Shown here one piece after another: positions 7,904 through 16,175 of a DNA stretch of 64,000 bases. The DNA is from Herbaspirillum sp. LeCh32-8 (GTDB lineage Bacteria; Pseudomonadota; Gammaproteobacteria; Burkholderiales; Burkholderiaceae_D): the NCBI RefSeq assembly GCF_017814915.1, contig NZ_JAGIPZ010000010.1, positions 62,001 through 126,000 of the forward strand, given 5' to 3'. Below the pieces are notes generated by a model. It did no database searches and was not told the DNA's origin. It saw only the letters and a list, made by a program, of their open reading frames with translations. The first letter of the stretch is position 1; each line of letters starts with the position of its first letter. The position numbers and the translations under genes were made by a program.

Positions 7904-8215
7904 GTGAAGAAACGTTTGTTCTGGCTGGCGATGCTCCTGTTGTCCGCCGGCGCCGCTCATGCCGAGCGCACGGTCATGCTGGAGCAGGACATGGGCTGCG
8001 ATAGCGTGGAGGTGCAGCAGATGCGCGTACAGCTTACGCGCATCATCATGAACACCGACAATGAACAGTCCAAGGACGAGGCCACCCGCAGGATCGTCGA
8101 CCTGACGCAGCAGCACTGCGTGGCCCTCTCCGGCATCTTCCCGATCACCGGCAAGGCGAGCGGCCTGCTGAAGGTCACCACCCGCGAAGGCCGGGATCTG
8201 TGGCTGGTGGAGTGA
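7904..8215 (+). CDS. Small exported hypothetical protein
   Basis: 103 aa from GTG 7904, preferred to ATG 7892 because GGAGG lies just before it and the protein then begins with a regular signal peptide ('MKKRLFWLAMLLLSAGAAHA', cleavage expected after AHA). The mature part is about 80 residues with two cysteines ('DMGCDSVEV', 'QQHCVAL') that could form a disulphide. No known family. Probably periplasmic; stands alone. Confidence 0.7.
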   Translation: MKKRLFWLAMLLLSAGAAHAERTVMLEQDMGCDSVEVQQMRVQLTRIIMNTDNEQSKDEATRRIVDLTQQHCVALSGIFPITGKASGLLKVTTREGRDLWLVE

Positions 8216-8256
8216 GGGCGCAGACCGCCTATGGGGATTCCAATGAACACCGCGGT

Positions 8257-8283
8257 GGCGGAGGCGGAGGCGGAGGCGGAGGC
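8257..8283 (+). repeat. GGCGGA hexanucleotide tandem repeat, 4.5 copies
   Basis: Four and a half perfect copies of GGCGGA in an intergenic stretch. In one open frame it would encode an Ala-Glu repeat, but that frame has no ribosome site and I do not count it as coding. Copy number could vary by slippage. Confidence 0.6.
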
Positions 8284-8425
8284 TTCTTGGCCGCTTCTTG
8301 CCGATTGCATCGGGCTCCTCCCGTACCCGGACGATGCCACCATGAATCCCGCACAATCAGCGCGGCCCTCAGGATTTTCCCGATGGGCGCAATCCGGCGT
8401 CGCCTCTAAAATCTGCACACGTCTC

Positions 8426-8480
8426 CTGAATCCTGCAAGATTCAGCTCCGCCTCCGGTCTCGCGACCGGGGGCTTTTTTT
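8426..8480 (+). ncRNA. Candidate small RNA or attenuator: hairpin followed by an intrinsic terminator
   Basis: Two hairpins lie in tandem: CTGAATC/GATTCAG (8426-8445) and a strong 10-bp GC stem at 8450-8473 with one G-T pair, followed by seven T. The terminator ends only 20 bases before the ATG at 8501 and more than 200 bases after the previous gene, so it terminates either a short RNA starting nearby (TAAAAT at 8407-8412 could be a -10 box) or a leader that attenuates the next gene. The 286-base gap at 8216-8500 holds nothing else recognisable besides the GGCGGA repeat. Confidence 0.45.
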
Positions 8481-8500
8481 ACAGTGGCAGCGCCGAACCT

Positions 8501-8773
8501 ATGTCTATCTCCATCGATCTGGATATCGCCGACCGATACGCCGCCCTGATCCAGGATCTCGCCGCGCTGGCCCGTAGCGGCAACTATGTGACGGCAAATC
8601 TCGCCTGCGCGCTCGACAACGCCAGGCGCGACTTCGATGCCGGCGACCGCGACGCCTGCCGCCAGTGCATCCAGACGCTGGCTTATGCGATGCAGGATGA
8701 AGATGAAGCCAATACTTCAGTAATATATAACGCCGTCCTGCACTGGGCGATCAAGGGCCTGCACACGGATTGA
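8501..8773 (+). CDS. Small hypothetical protein, 90 aa
   Basis: Starts MSISIDLDIADRYAALIQDL at ATG 8501; the frame is open further upstream but crosses a terminator hairpin and a low-complexity repeat, so the long version is unlikely. Predicted all-helical, acidic and soluble ('ARSGNYVTANLACALDNARR', 'CRQCIQTLAYAMQDEDEANT'). No known domain. A strong intrinsic terminator ends 20 bases before its start, hinting at attenuation or an independent promoter in very little space. Confidence 0.65.
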   Translation: MSISIDLDIADRYAALIQDLAALARSGNYVTANLACALDNARRDFDAGDRDACRQCIQTLAYAMQDEDEANTSVIYNAVLHWAIKGLHTD

Positions 8774-8825
8774 TCGCGTGGCGGCAACGCCTTCCCACTT
8801 CGCTTCCACTTGAAGAAAGCCAGCA

Positions 8826-9656
8826 ATGCTGTACCGCGTCCTGAGTTGCTTCCTGCTGCTGGCCTCCCTGCCAGGCCCTGCGGCCATGGCCGCCGACCAG
8901 ATCATCTGGGGCAAGCATCACGTGCCGCCCTACATGATCCGCGAGGGCGAATGGGCGCACCAGGGCATCTTCGATCTGACCCTCGACGTCATCAAAGAAA
9001 ACCTTCCCCAGTACCAGCACATGGAGCTGGGCGCCCCCTTCCCCCGTGTGCTCAGCGAGATAAAGAAAGGCAGCCACTGGTGCTACATCGGCACGCTGAA
9101 GACGCCCGAGCGCGAGGCCTTGGGCCACTTCTCGCTGCCCACCTCGATCTTCTTGCCCTTGCGCATCATCGTGCGGCGCGACCGCCTGGCCCAGTTCAAG
9201 AGCCCGCAATCCTTACAGGCGCTGCTGCAAAATCGCCAGCTGACCACCTCGGTCATGCGCGACCGCTCCTATAGCCCGACGGTGGACAAGCTGCTGGCCG
9301 CCTACCCGCCGCGTGAATACTATTCCGAGCAGGTCGAAGCCATCAGCATGCTGCTGGCCGGGCGCATCGACTACATGATCGAGCTGCCGCTGCTGGCCTT
9401 CGACCAGGCCCGGCTGATGGGCCGCGCCGGCGAACTGGTCGCCATCCCCACGCAAGAAGCGGACGAAGTGGTCTTCAACCGGGTGATGTGCCCCAAAAAC
9501 GAATGGGGACGCAAGGTCATCGAGCAGATCGACAAAGTACTCGCCGCCAACCGCGACAAGCCCTACTACCGCAGCATCGTCGAGAAGTGGCACGACCCGG
9601 AATCGGTAGCGGAGATCCGCAAGATCTATGACAGCGTGTTTCTCAGGATCCAATGA
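8826..9656 (+). CDS. Periplasmic solute-binding-like protein (SBP_bac_3-like)
   Basis: 276 aa with a signal peptide ('FLLLASLPGPAAMAADQ'). The mature part resembles a subgroup of uncharacterised extracytoplasmic solute-binding proteins: 'IIWGKHHVPPYMIREGEW', 'GIFDLTLDVIKENLP', 'CYIGTLKTPEREALGHFSLP', 'ISMLLAGRIDYMIELPLLAF'. No ABC permease or ATPase is adjacent, so it is probably an orphan sensor-like or binding protein in the periplasm, not a working uptake system. A bidirectional terminator follows at once. Confidence 0.75.
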   Translation: MLYRVLSCFLLLASLPGPAAMAADQIIWGKHHVPPYMIREGEWAHQGIFDLTLDVIKENLPQYQHMELGAPFPRVLSEIKKGSHWCYIGTLKTPEREALGHFSLPTSIFLPLRIIVRRDRLAQFKSPQSLQALLQNRQLTTSVMRDRSYSPTVDKLLAAYPPREYYSEQVEAISMLLAGRIDYMIELPLLAFDQARLMGRAGELVAIPTQEADEVVFNRVMCPKNEWGRKVIEQIDKVLAANRDKPYYRSIVEKWHDPESVAEIRKIYDSVFLRIQ

Positions 9657-9686
9657 TGGCGCTCACAACGACCGTGAGGCGCCCAC

Positions 9687-9714
9687 AAAAAAGCCCGCAA
9701 CCGCGGGCTTTTTT
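9687..9714. terminator. Bidirectional intrinsic terminator
   Basis: AAGCCCGC-AACC-GCGGGCTT with A-run on the left and T-run on the right serves both the solute-binding gene (plus) and the YitT gene (minus), which converge here. Confidence 0.9.
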
Positions 9715-9753
9715 CATCGGGAGAAGAACGGCCATCGGCCGCATCCAGGCGCA

Positions 9754-10491
9754 TCAACCGCGATAGCGCCCCGGCTTGTGCCAGACGATCAGCATGCCGT
9801 TCATGGCCACGGTGCCCAGCACCGACCACAACATCTTGGTCAGCGGCAGCGACGCCGCGGCCAGCGCGAACAGGAGCAGATCAAAGCCCAGCTGGGCGAT
9901 GCCGGCGTTGATGCGATAGCGACGCTGGATCCACAGGGTGACGGCGCCGGTGCCGCCCATCGATGCATTGTGGCGCGCCAGGCACAGGATGCCCATGCCC
10001 AGGAAAGTGCCGCCGGCAATGGCGGCGAAGCCGCTGCCCACGCCCGAGACATTGAGCCAATGGTCGATGCCGGCCACCACGGCGCCGATGGCGGCGCTGA
10101 CCACGATGCTCTTGGAGGCGAAGAAGCGGCCCATCGCAAAGAAGCTGAACACGATGAACGGGATATTGATCAACGGCACCAGCGGCGCAGGCGCCAGGCC
10201 GGTGAGCAGGGACGTCAGCAAAGCCATGCCGGCGATGCCGCCGGTGATCAGCCCGCCTTTGGCCAACAGGGAAATCCCCATGGCCGAAAACAGCACGCCA
10301 AGATAAAGGCCGTACAGATCGTCCAGGGCATTGTGGGGGACAAGCTGGGCCTGACTGGCAGTCTGGGCGGGAATATCGGTGAGATTTGTTGCGCTGCGAT
10401 GCGTGCGATTCAACGGGCCGGTCCCGGTCAGGGCGGTGCGCGACACATCCAGGCGATCGCCGGCAACGCGGCGTCGAGTGCTGAAATACAT
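9754..10491 (-). CDS. YitT-family integral membrane protein
   Basis: 245 aa from ATG 10491, chosen because AAGGGA precedes it; an upstream extension to 10584 has no ribosome site. About six hydrophobic helices include the family block 'SAMGISLLAKGGLITGGIAG' and 'SMGGTGAVTLWIQRRYRINA'. YitT/DUF161 proteins are inner-membrane proteins of unknown transport role. The classical C-terminal DUF2179 domain is missing, as in the short proteobacterial forms. Monocistronic, converging on a shared terminator. Confidence 0.82.
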   Translation of the reverse strand: MYFSTRRRVAGDRLDVSRTALTGTGPLNRTHRSATNLTDIPAQTASQAQLVPHNALDDLYGLYLGVLFSAMGISLLAKGGLITGGIAGMALLTSLLTGLAPAPLVPLINIPFIVFSFFAMGRFFASKSIVVSAAIGAVVAGIDHWLNVSGVGSGFAAIAGGTFLGMGILCLARHNASMGGTGAVTLWIQRRYRINAGIAQLGFDLLLFALAAASLPLTKMLWSVLGTVAMNGMLIVWHKPGRYRG

Positions 10492-10721
10492 GGTTTCCCT
10501 TGAAGGTAATCTGGGGACTGAACCTGCGACCGTGAGCGTTTGCTTGTGGCTTGGCGATGGTCGAGGCGAAACGATTTGCTGCAAGTATACATTTCTTTTC
10601 CCGGGGATCTGCCGGACAGGCGGCGGCGAGCTTGAAAAAGATGCTGTGTGTCGTTAATTCGCCTAAGGCGGATCGATGCAACGGCGGCGGAAAGTAGAAA
10701 AATGCCAACAGAAAACGCAAA

Positions 10722-10743
10722 CGCCCCGGTACAAGCCGGGGCG
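10722..10743 (-). terminator. Intrinsic terminator for the DUF2591 gene
   Basis: CGCCCCGG/CCGGGGCG stem with a TACAAG loop. Reading leftwards it is followed by a T-rich stretch (TTTGCGTTTT), so it ends minus-strand transcription about 75 bases after the DUF2591 stop codon. Confidence 0.75.
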
Positions 10744-10819
10744 AACGGTATCCATCTTGCCGCGCCGCTCGACGCGCACGCGGACTGCCTTCTCATCTGA
10801 CGAGCTTGCGCAAGCCGGC

Positions 10820-11416
10820 TCAGGCGTCCTGCCACCCCAGGCTTGCCGCCTCGGCGGCGCTGAGCGCCCTGCCGCGCAGTTCATCCGGGATCTGGTGCGC
10901 GTCCTCGTCGTTGACGCGGTAAACACGTACATCGGTGCCCGGGTGCAAACCCAGTCGGCGGGCCTGCGCGACGGCGGCGTCCATGTCGACGGCATCAAGG
11001 ATGGCGTGGCCCAACCAGCGCGGCGGCGCCGCCCCTGAGGCGGCAAAGGCCAGCCAGAAACTCATTGTCGGCTGCGCCATGTCGGGATCATCCACGGTAT
11101 CGCCGTAGACCGCGGCCACGATGGCTCGCAAGGCGGCTTCCGCCGGTGTGGCGCCGTTGCCCCAGGGACCGTCGCTGCCCTTCAGCTCGGCGCTCCAACG
11201 CTCGCCGGCCCTGAAGGTCTCGATGCGATGTTTGGCCAGCAGCGCATCGCTGAGCGTTTTGTCCTGCGTCGGCTGGTAGCGCTGCGCGGCTTGCCCGGGC
11301 TGGGCGCCGGCCAGCAGGCATTGCCCGCCGTGGCGAACGACCGCGATGCCTTCGGCCTTGCCGACCCAGAAATCGAGGTCAGTCCCGGCAAGGTCGTTTG
11401 TGTAGAAATGGGGCAT
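10820..11416 (-). CDS. DUF2591 / NinX-like protein
   Basis: 198 aa from ATG 11416 (MPHFYTNDLAGTDLDFWVGK). The segments 'GTDLDFWVGKAEGI', 'SAELKGSDGPWGNGATPAEA' and 'ALRAIVAAVYGDTVDDPD' fit the DUF2591 family, first seen as phage P22 NinX and widespread as an accessory gene in proteobacteria; function unknown. The C-terminal 80 residues look like a separate small alpha/beta extension. The frame is open far upstream through the neighbouring transporter gene, but that part is an antiphase shadow. Confidence 0.7.
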   Translation of the reverse strand: MPHFYTNDLAGTDLDFWVGKAEGIAVVRHGGQCLLAGAQPGQAAQRYQPTQDKTLSDALLAKHRIETFRAGERWSAELKGSDGPWGNGATPAEAALRAIVAAVYGDTVDDPDMAQPTMSFWLAFAASGAAPPRWLGHAILDAVDMDAAVAQARRLGLHPGTDVRVYRVNDEDAHQIPDELRGRALSAAEAASLGWQDA

Positions 11417-11499
11417 GGCGATCGGCGATGAGTACGATGAGGAAGAAGATAAAGCGGCCGCGCATTGTACTGCCCGCCGCCTCGCCTCATCAAACCCGC

Positions 11500-12435
11500 T
11501 CAGACCCTGGCGGCGGCGCGTCGCTTCGACGACAGGTAGATACCCGGCAGCACCAGCGCCGCGCCGGCGGCATGGAACCAGTGCGGGGCCTCGCCCAGCA
11601 CGATCCAGGCCGCCAGCACCGCGTAGATCGGACTCAGATAAAGCAGCAGCGCGGTGCGCGTGGCGCCCAACTGGCGCAGCATGAAGGTGTAGGCCAGATA
11701 GGCCATCAGCCCGGGCACCAACCCGGCGATGAAAATGAGCAAACACGCATAGGGCGTCAGCCAGCCGACAGCGGCATTGGCCGTCTCGTACCAAGTGAAC
11801 GGAAACAGGATCAGCAGCCCGGCCAGCGTGCTGCCGAACAGGCGCTGCACCGGCGTCAGCCCGGTTTTCCACCATTGCTGCAGCAGCGTGAAGCCTATCC
11901 ACGCCAGCGTCGCCGCCACGATCCACAGGTCGCCGGCCACGAAGCGGATGCCCAGCAACGCATCCAGGCTGCCCTTGGAGATGATGAACATCAGCCCGGC
12001 CAGCGCCAGCAGCATGCCCAGCCGCTGGCGCAGCGCCAGCCGCTCGCGCAGCAGGTAGCTGCCGACCAGGGTGATGCCGACCGGTGCGGCCGAATAGATC
12101 AGCGCGATGTTGGTGGCCGAGGTGGTCTGCCCGGCGATATAGGGAAACGAGCCGCAGATCCAGGTGCCCAGCGCGCCAAAGCTGAGCAGCTGCTTCCATT
12201 CGCGCCGGCCGTGCTCGACCAGCGCACGCCGCTCGCGCCACACCAGCGGCAGCATCAGGGACAGCGCCACCAGCCAGCGGCCGAAGGCCAGCGTGTTGGG
12301 CGGCACCACGCCGACACCGACGCGAGCGATGATGTAGTTGGAAGACCAGATGGCCGGCGTCACCCACAGCAGGATTTCCGCCAGTCGGGTGGACGTGAGA
12401 TTGACCGATGGCAGGGGCGTGGCGCCGCGTGGCAT
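11500..12435 (-). CDS. DMT-superfamily transporter (EamA)
   Basis: 311 aa from ATG 12435 (an alternative GTG start lies at 12492). Ten hydrophobic helices arranged as two EamA repeats: first 'LAEILLWVTPAIWSSNYIIA' through 'LGMLLALAGLMFIISKG', second 'DLWIVAATLAWIGFTLLQQW' through 'HAAGAALVLPGIYLSSKRR'. The signature 'NIALIYSAAPVGITLVGSYL' ends the first repeat. Such proteins export amino acids or other metabolites; the substrate is not predictable. It stands alone; the DUF2591 gene follows 83 bases downstream in the same direction. Confidence 0.85.
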   Translation of the reverse strand: MPRGATPLPSVNLTSTRLAEILLWVTPAIWSSNYIIARVGVGVVPPNTLAFGRWLVALSLMLPLVWRERRALVEHGRREWKQLLSFGALGTWICGSFPYIAGQTTSATNIALIYSAAPVGITLVGSYLLRERLALRQRLGMLLALAGLMFIISKGSLDALLGIRFVAGDLWIVAATLAWIGFTLLQQWWKTGLTPVQRLFGSTLAGLLILFPFTWYETANAAVGWLTPYACLLIFIAGLVPGLMAYLAYTFMLRQLGATRTALLLYLSPIYAVLAAWIVLGEAPHWFHAAGAALVLPGIYLSSKRRAAARV

Positions 12436-12555
12436 GGTTGCGCTTCCGGAGGTGTCAGTTGGAATGCGCTTTATTCTGGACGAGAGCGCCACCGCGATGG
12501 GTGAAAATTATGCAATGCCGGACGCGCCCTGCCCCGGCTGCCGGGGCCTTGCCCG

Positions 12556-14472
12556 CTATGTGGACGCCAGCCAGTCGAGGACTTCCTCGGTCGGCATCGG
12601 CCTGGCGAACAGGTAGCCCTGCCCCAGCGTGGCGCCCAGCTCGCTCAGGATGGCCAGATGCCCTTCGGTCTCCAGTCCTTCCACCACGCAGGCGACCTGC
12701 ATGTCATGGCTCAGCGTAAGCAGCGACTTGACGATCTTGTAACTCACCGTGTCGTGGCCGATGTCGGCCACGAAGCTCTTGTCGATCTTGATGCGTGTCA
12801 GCGGCAACGCCAGCAGATGGCTCAGGCTGGCATAGCCGGTGCCAAAATCGTCAAGCGTCACGCCGCAGCCGAGCTGGCGCAGCTGCGTGATCATCCGGCT
12901 GGTCTTGTCCAGGTCGTGCAACACTGCTGTCTCGGTGATCTCCAAATCCAGCCGCTGCGGCGCGAATCCGGAATCCCGGATCACGCGCATGATCTCGGCC
13001 AGCCCTTCGCTGGTGTTGATGTCGTTGGCCGACAGGTTGAACGACAGGCGAATATGCTCCGGCCAGCGATAGGCCGCCTGCAGCGCCTTTCGCAGCAGGG
13101 TGACGCTGAGCTGGTTGATCATGCCCATGCGCTCGGCGGCGGGGATGAATTCCATCGGCGAGACCTGGCCGACCAGCGGGCTGTTCCAGCGCGCCAGCGC
13201 TTCGAAAGCGATCGTGCGGCGATCGCGCAGGTCGACGATGGGCTGAAAGTACACACTGAGCTCGTGACCGAAATTGGCCTGGCGCAGCGCCTGTTCGATG
13301 TTGGCATTGCGCTGGATCTGCGCCTTGTCCTGTTCCGAAAACAAGGTTACGGTACCGCGCCGCTCGCGCTTGCCGTGGTACAGCGCGTAGTCGGCGTGCT
13401 CGTAGAGCGACCGGGCATCGCAGGCCATGTCGGGGAAGGTCGCCACGCCGACCGAGGCGGCAATCTGCACGGTGGCCTTGAAGATCACGAAGGGCCGGCG
13501 CAGGACGTCGCAGATCTGCTTGCCGATTTCCTGCAGCGCCTCGTCGCTCAGGTCGCGGTCCATGATCAGCGCGAACTCGTCGCCGCCCAGGCGCGCCAGG
13601 TGGAAGTACTCCGCCCGGCAGGTGTCGAGCAGGCGCCTGCCGACTTCCTCCAGCAGGCTGTCGCCGTAAGCGTGGCCGTACAAATCGTTGACGGCCTTGA
13701 AGCCGTCCAGGTCCAGGATCGCGACCGCGAAGCGGTCATTGCCGGCCTGCGCGCGCTGGCAGACCTCGTCGAGCAGCGTGAAGAACTTGCGCCGGTTCGG
13801 TATCTGCGTGAGCGAATCGAGATTGGCCAGTCGGGAGTTTTCATCGCTCAGGATGGCCGTCTTCACCTGGGCGTCGATCAGGCGCCTGAACTCGATGTAA
13901 TGGCTGTTGACCACCACCAGCATCACCGCCGTCACCAGCACCACGTTGAGCGCGGCCGCAACGAACACCGGAATATCGGTGGAGACGAAGAACACCGTGA
14001 AGATGCCGTTGACGATCAGCGCCGCCGTCAGCGCCGCGGAGCGCAGATACATCAGGCAGAAGATGCAGCAGATGACGGTGACGCCCATATAGAACGCCAC
14101 ATGTGCATGCGCGTAAGCATCGCCATACGGGAACAGCATCACCGCCCAGACGGAAAAGCTGACGGCAATCGGGGCGGTCAACACATTGGTGCGCGTCAAC
14201 GCCGTAGCCGCCTCCTCCGGGCTGGGGTCGATCTTGCGGCCGCGCCACCAGAACGCGAAACGGGCTGCGCAAAACACCGTCATGACGGCCGGATACACGA
14301 TGCTCAACCAGCGCGGAGCCCAGTCGAGATGGGTATAGGCTAGCGCCCAGGTGTTGACCACCAGGATGAGATACATCATCGGCATCTTCCGGGAAAATGC
14401 CTTGTATTGGGCGGCCAGCAGTTCCGGCTGGCTATTGTCTATGCGCCAGTAACGGCGCAGCTGGTCGATCAT
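12556..14472 (-). CDS. Membrane GGDEF-EAL protein (cyclic di-GMP turnover)
   Basis: 638 aa. About six membrane helices span residues 30-200 without a large periplasmic loop. The GGDEF domain (about 215-375) keeps 'DLDGFKAVNDLYGHAYGD' and GGDEF; the EAL domain (about 390-635) keeps 'EALARW', 'FNLSAND', 'EITETAV', 'DDFGTGYASL', 'KIDKSFV' and 'EGLET', so metal-binding and catalytic residues appear present. It may synthesise, degrade or switch between both activities. Together with the cyclases at 1.6-4.4 kb and the PilZ domain of BcsA at 63 kb it forms a local c-di-GMP set. Monocistronic. Confidence 0.88.
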   Translation of the reverse strand: MIDQLRRYWRIDNSQPELLAAQYKAFSRKMPMMYLILVVNTWALAYTHLDWAPRWLSIVYPAVMTVFCAARFAFWWRGRKIDPSPEEAATALTRTNVLTAPIAVSFSVWAVMLFPYGDAYAHAHVAFYMGVTVICCIFCLMYLRSAALTAALIVNGIFTVFFVSTDIPVFVAAALNVVLVTAVMLVVVNSHYIEFRRLIDAQVKTAILSDENSRLANLDSLTQIPNRRKFFTLLDEVCQRAQAGNDRFAVAILDLDGFKAVNDLYGHAYGDSLLEEVGRRLLDTCRAEYFHLARLGGDEFALIMDRDLSDEALQEIGKQICDVLRRPFVIFKATVQIAASVGVATFPDMACDARSLYEHADYALYHGKRERRGTVTLFSEQDKAQIQRNANIEQALRQANFGHELSVYFQPIVDLRDRRTIAFEALARWNSPLVGQVSPMEFIPAAERMGMINQLSVTLLRKALQAAYRWPEHIRLSFNLSANDINTSEGLAEIMRVIRDSGFAPQRLDLEITETAVLHDLDKTSRMITQLRQLGCGVTLDDFGTGYASLSHLLALPLTRIKIDKSFVADIGHDTVSYKIVKSLLTLSHDMQVACVVEGLETEGHLAILSELGATLGQGYLFARPMPTEEVLDWLAST

Positions 14473-14662
14473 GGGGAGGGTGAATGGCGTATCACGAGGT
14501 GAGCTATTTTATCCGGCCTCGCCCCCTCACCTCATCAGGAAATCCCCGAGAGACAGGCAGCGGAGGCTGAATTGCGCAACTGCATTTCCGCACGGTATTT
14601 TTTGTTTGCCACTGTGCCGACCTGGCAGCGCACTGGAAAAATTCCCTCTTCCCGCATAAAAA

Positions 14663-14690
14663 ATGCCGACGCAATGCGCCGGCATCTTTT
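14663..14690. terminator. Intrinsic terminator after the MFS transporter gene
   Basis: ATGCCGGCGCATTGCGTCGG-type stem flanked by A-run on the left and T-run on the right (bidirectional), 22 bases beyond the MFS stop codon. The rest of the 14473-14711 gap shows nothing else. Confidence 0.85.
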
Positions 14691-14711
14691 GTGGCCCACT
14701 CATCAGGCGGG

Positions 14712-16031
14712 TCAATGACTGGTCTGCGTGCGCGTCTCGGGAGCGGGTGTCGCGTTCCTTTTATTGGACACGATCAGCAGGATGAAGCCTATCACCTGCA
14801 GCGCGAGGATAGGCGTCAGCGCCAGCGCGAAACTGCCTGTCTGTTCCTTGATCACGCCGATCAGGTAGGTGCCGACGAAACCGGCAAGGTTGCCGACGGC
14901 GTTGATCTGCGCCAGGCCGGCAGCGGCAGCTGCAGGACCCAGCCGCTCTGTAGAGAGTGCCCAGAAGGGCCCCTTGAACGCGTAAGTGCCGACCAGCGTG
15001 AGCACCATGAAGAGCATGGCCGGCGCCAGCTGCTTGGTGAGCATGCCTGCGCCCAGCGCGCAGGCCGACAGCAACAACGGCAGCGCGGTGCTCCAGACGC
15101 GTTCACGACGACGGTCCGAGACGCCGCCCCACCAGATCATCATCACGGATGCAATGGCGAAGGGAATGGCGTTGAGCCAGCCGGTCTGGATGGTGCTCAG
15201 GCCAAAGCTCTTGATGATCTGCGGCTGCCACAGCGACAAACCGTTGCTGGCTGCCGAGGTGCCGGCATAGACCAGTGACAGCAGCAGCACCTGCGGATGG
15301 AAGATGATCTTCCAGGTACGTCCTTCACGCACCGGCGCTGCACCGGCGCCGCTGCGCTGGCGCTCGGCCTCCAGTGTGTTGCTGAGCCATTGCTTTTGCT
15401 CGGCGCTCAGCCATTTGGCATCGTTGGGCGAATCCGGCAGCCAGAAGTAGGTGAAGAAGGCCAGCAGCACGGCCGGCGCCGCTTCGATCACGAACAGCCA
15501 CTGCCAGCCGTACAGGCCGCCGATCCCGTCCATCTGCAGCAAAGCGGCGGAGATGGGTGAGCCGACGAAGCTGGACAGCGGCACCGCGACATAGAACAGG
15601 CTGACGATGCGCCCGCGCGTGGCCGCCGGGAACCACTGGGTCAGGTACAGGATGACGCCGGGAAAGAAGCCGGCCTCGGCTGCGCCGAGCAGGAAGCGCA
15701 CCACATAAAAGGAGTTCGGCCCCGTGACCAGCGCCGTGCAGGCCGAGATGATGCCCCAGCTCAGCATGATGCGGGCGATCCACTTGCGCGCCCCGAACTT
15801 CTTCATCGCCAGGTTGCTCGGCACTTCGAATAGGAAGTAGCTGATGAAGAACAGCCCTCCCCCAAGACCGAACACCGCCGGCGTCAGCCCGATGTCCTTG
15901 TTCATCTGGAACGCGGCGAAGCCCACGTTGACCCGGTCGATGAACGACACCAGGTAGCAGATCATCAGGAACGGGATCAGTACCCTGGTCACCCGCTTGA
16001 CCGTTGATGCCCCAATTTCGTCAGCACTCAT
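14712..16031 (-). CDS. MFS transporter, anion:cation symporter (ACS) family
   Basis: 439 aa with twelve hydrophobic helices. ACS-family marks: 'ICYLVSFIDRVNVGFA' in helix 1, 'GLFFISYFLFEVPSNLAM' and 'FGARKWIARIMLSWGI' in the first half, 'GAAEAGFFPGVILYLTQWFP' around helix 5. Members take up organic acids such as tartrate, galactarate or phthalate by proton symport. It is transcribed divergently from a GntR-family regulator next to a tartrate/malate-type dehydrogenase, so it most likely imports the substrate of that enzyme. A GntR-like palindrome lies in the shared promoter region. Confidence 0.85.
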   Translation of the reverse strand: MSADEIGASTVKRVTRVLIPFLMICYLVSFIDRVNVGFAAFQMNKDIGLTPAVFGLGGGLFFISYFLFEVPSNLAMKKFGARKWIARIMLSWGIISACTALVTGPNSFYVVRFLLGAAEAGFFPGVILYLTQWFPAATRGRIVSLFYVAVPLSSFVGSPISAALLQMDGIGGLYGWQWLFVIEAAPAVLLAFFTYFWLPDSPNDAKWLSAEQKQWLSNTLEAERQRSGAGAAPVREGRTWKIIFHPQVLLLSLVYAGTSAASNGLSLWQPQIIKSFGLSTIQTGWLNAIPFAIASVMMIWWGGVSDRRRERVWSTALPLLLSACALGAGMLTKQLAPAMLFMVLTLVGTYAFKGPFWALSTERLGPAAAAAGLAQINAVGNLAGFVGTYLIGVIKEQTGSFALALTPILALQVIGFILLIVSNKRNATPAPETRTQTSH

Positions 16032-16091
16032 AGTTATTGTCTCCTCAGCAACAGATATGTTCAGGATTTAAAAATAATTCCACATACATGC

Positions 16092-16105
16092 TAACGTATA
16101 CGTTA
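16092..16105. promoter_or_regulatory. Perfect palindrome in the divergent MFS/GntR promoter region
   Basis: TAACGTATACGTTA is a perfect 14-base palindrome, and a further half site CGTTAAC follows at 16113-16119. It contains the GTAnAC-like core typical of FadR-type GntR operators and lies between the divergent starts at 16031 and 16176, so the GntR protein probably controls both directions. Confidence 0.65.
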
Positions 16106-16175
16106 AAGTATTCGTTAACTTATTTCTTGGCTGATGCACAATTGCGCTTCCTGGTTCTATCAAACATGGTGAGAA

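Noticed and set aside
8231-8500. 90-codon upstream extension of the gene starting at 8501
   Set aside because: It would translate a GGCGGA repeat and a terminator hairpin, and no ribosome site precedes it.
11398-12504. 368-codon plus-strand frame opposite the EamA transporter
   Set aside because: Gln/Arg/His-rich shadow without a domain; the minus-strand product has ten helices.
12658-14343. 561-codon plus-strand frame opposite the GGDEF-EAL gene
   Set aside because: No family resemblance; the minus strand carries intact GGDEF and EAL motifs.
14663-14690. Hairpin considered as part of a mobile-element end
   Set aside because: Stem plus A/T runs just after the MFS stop codon is an ordinary terminator.
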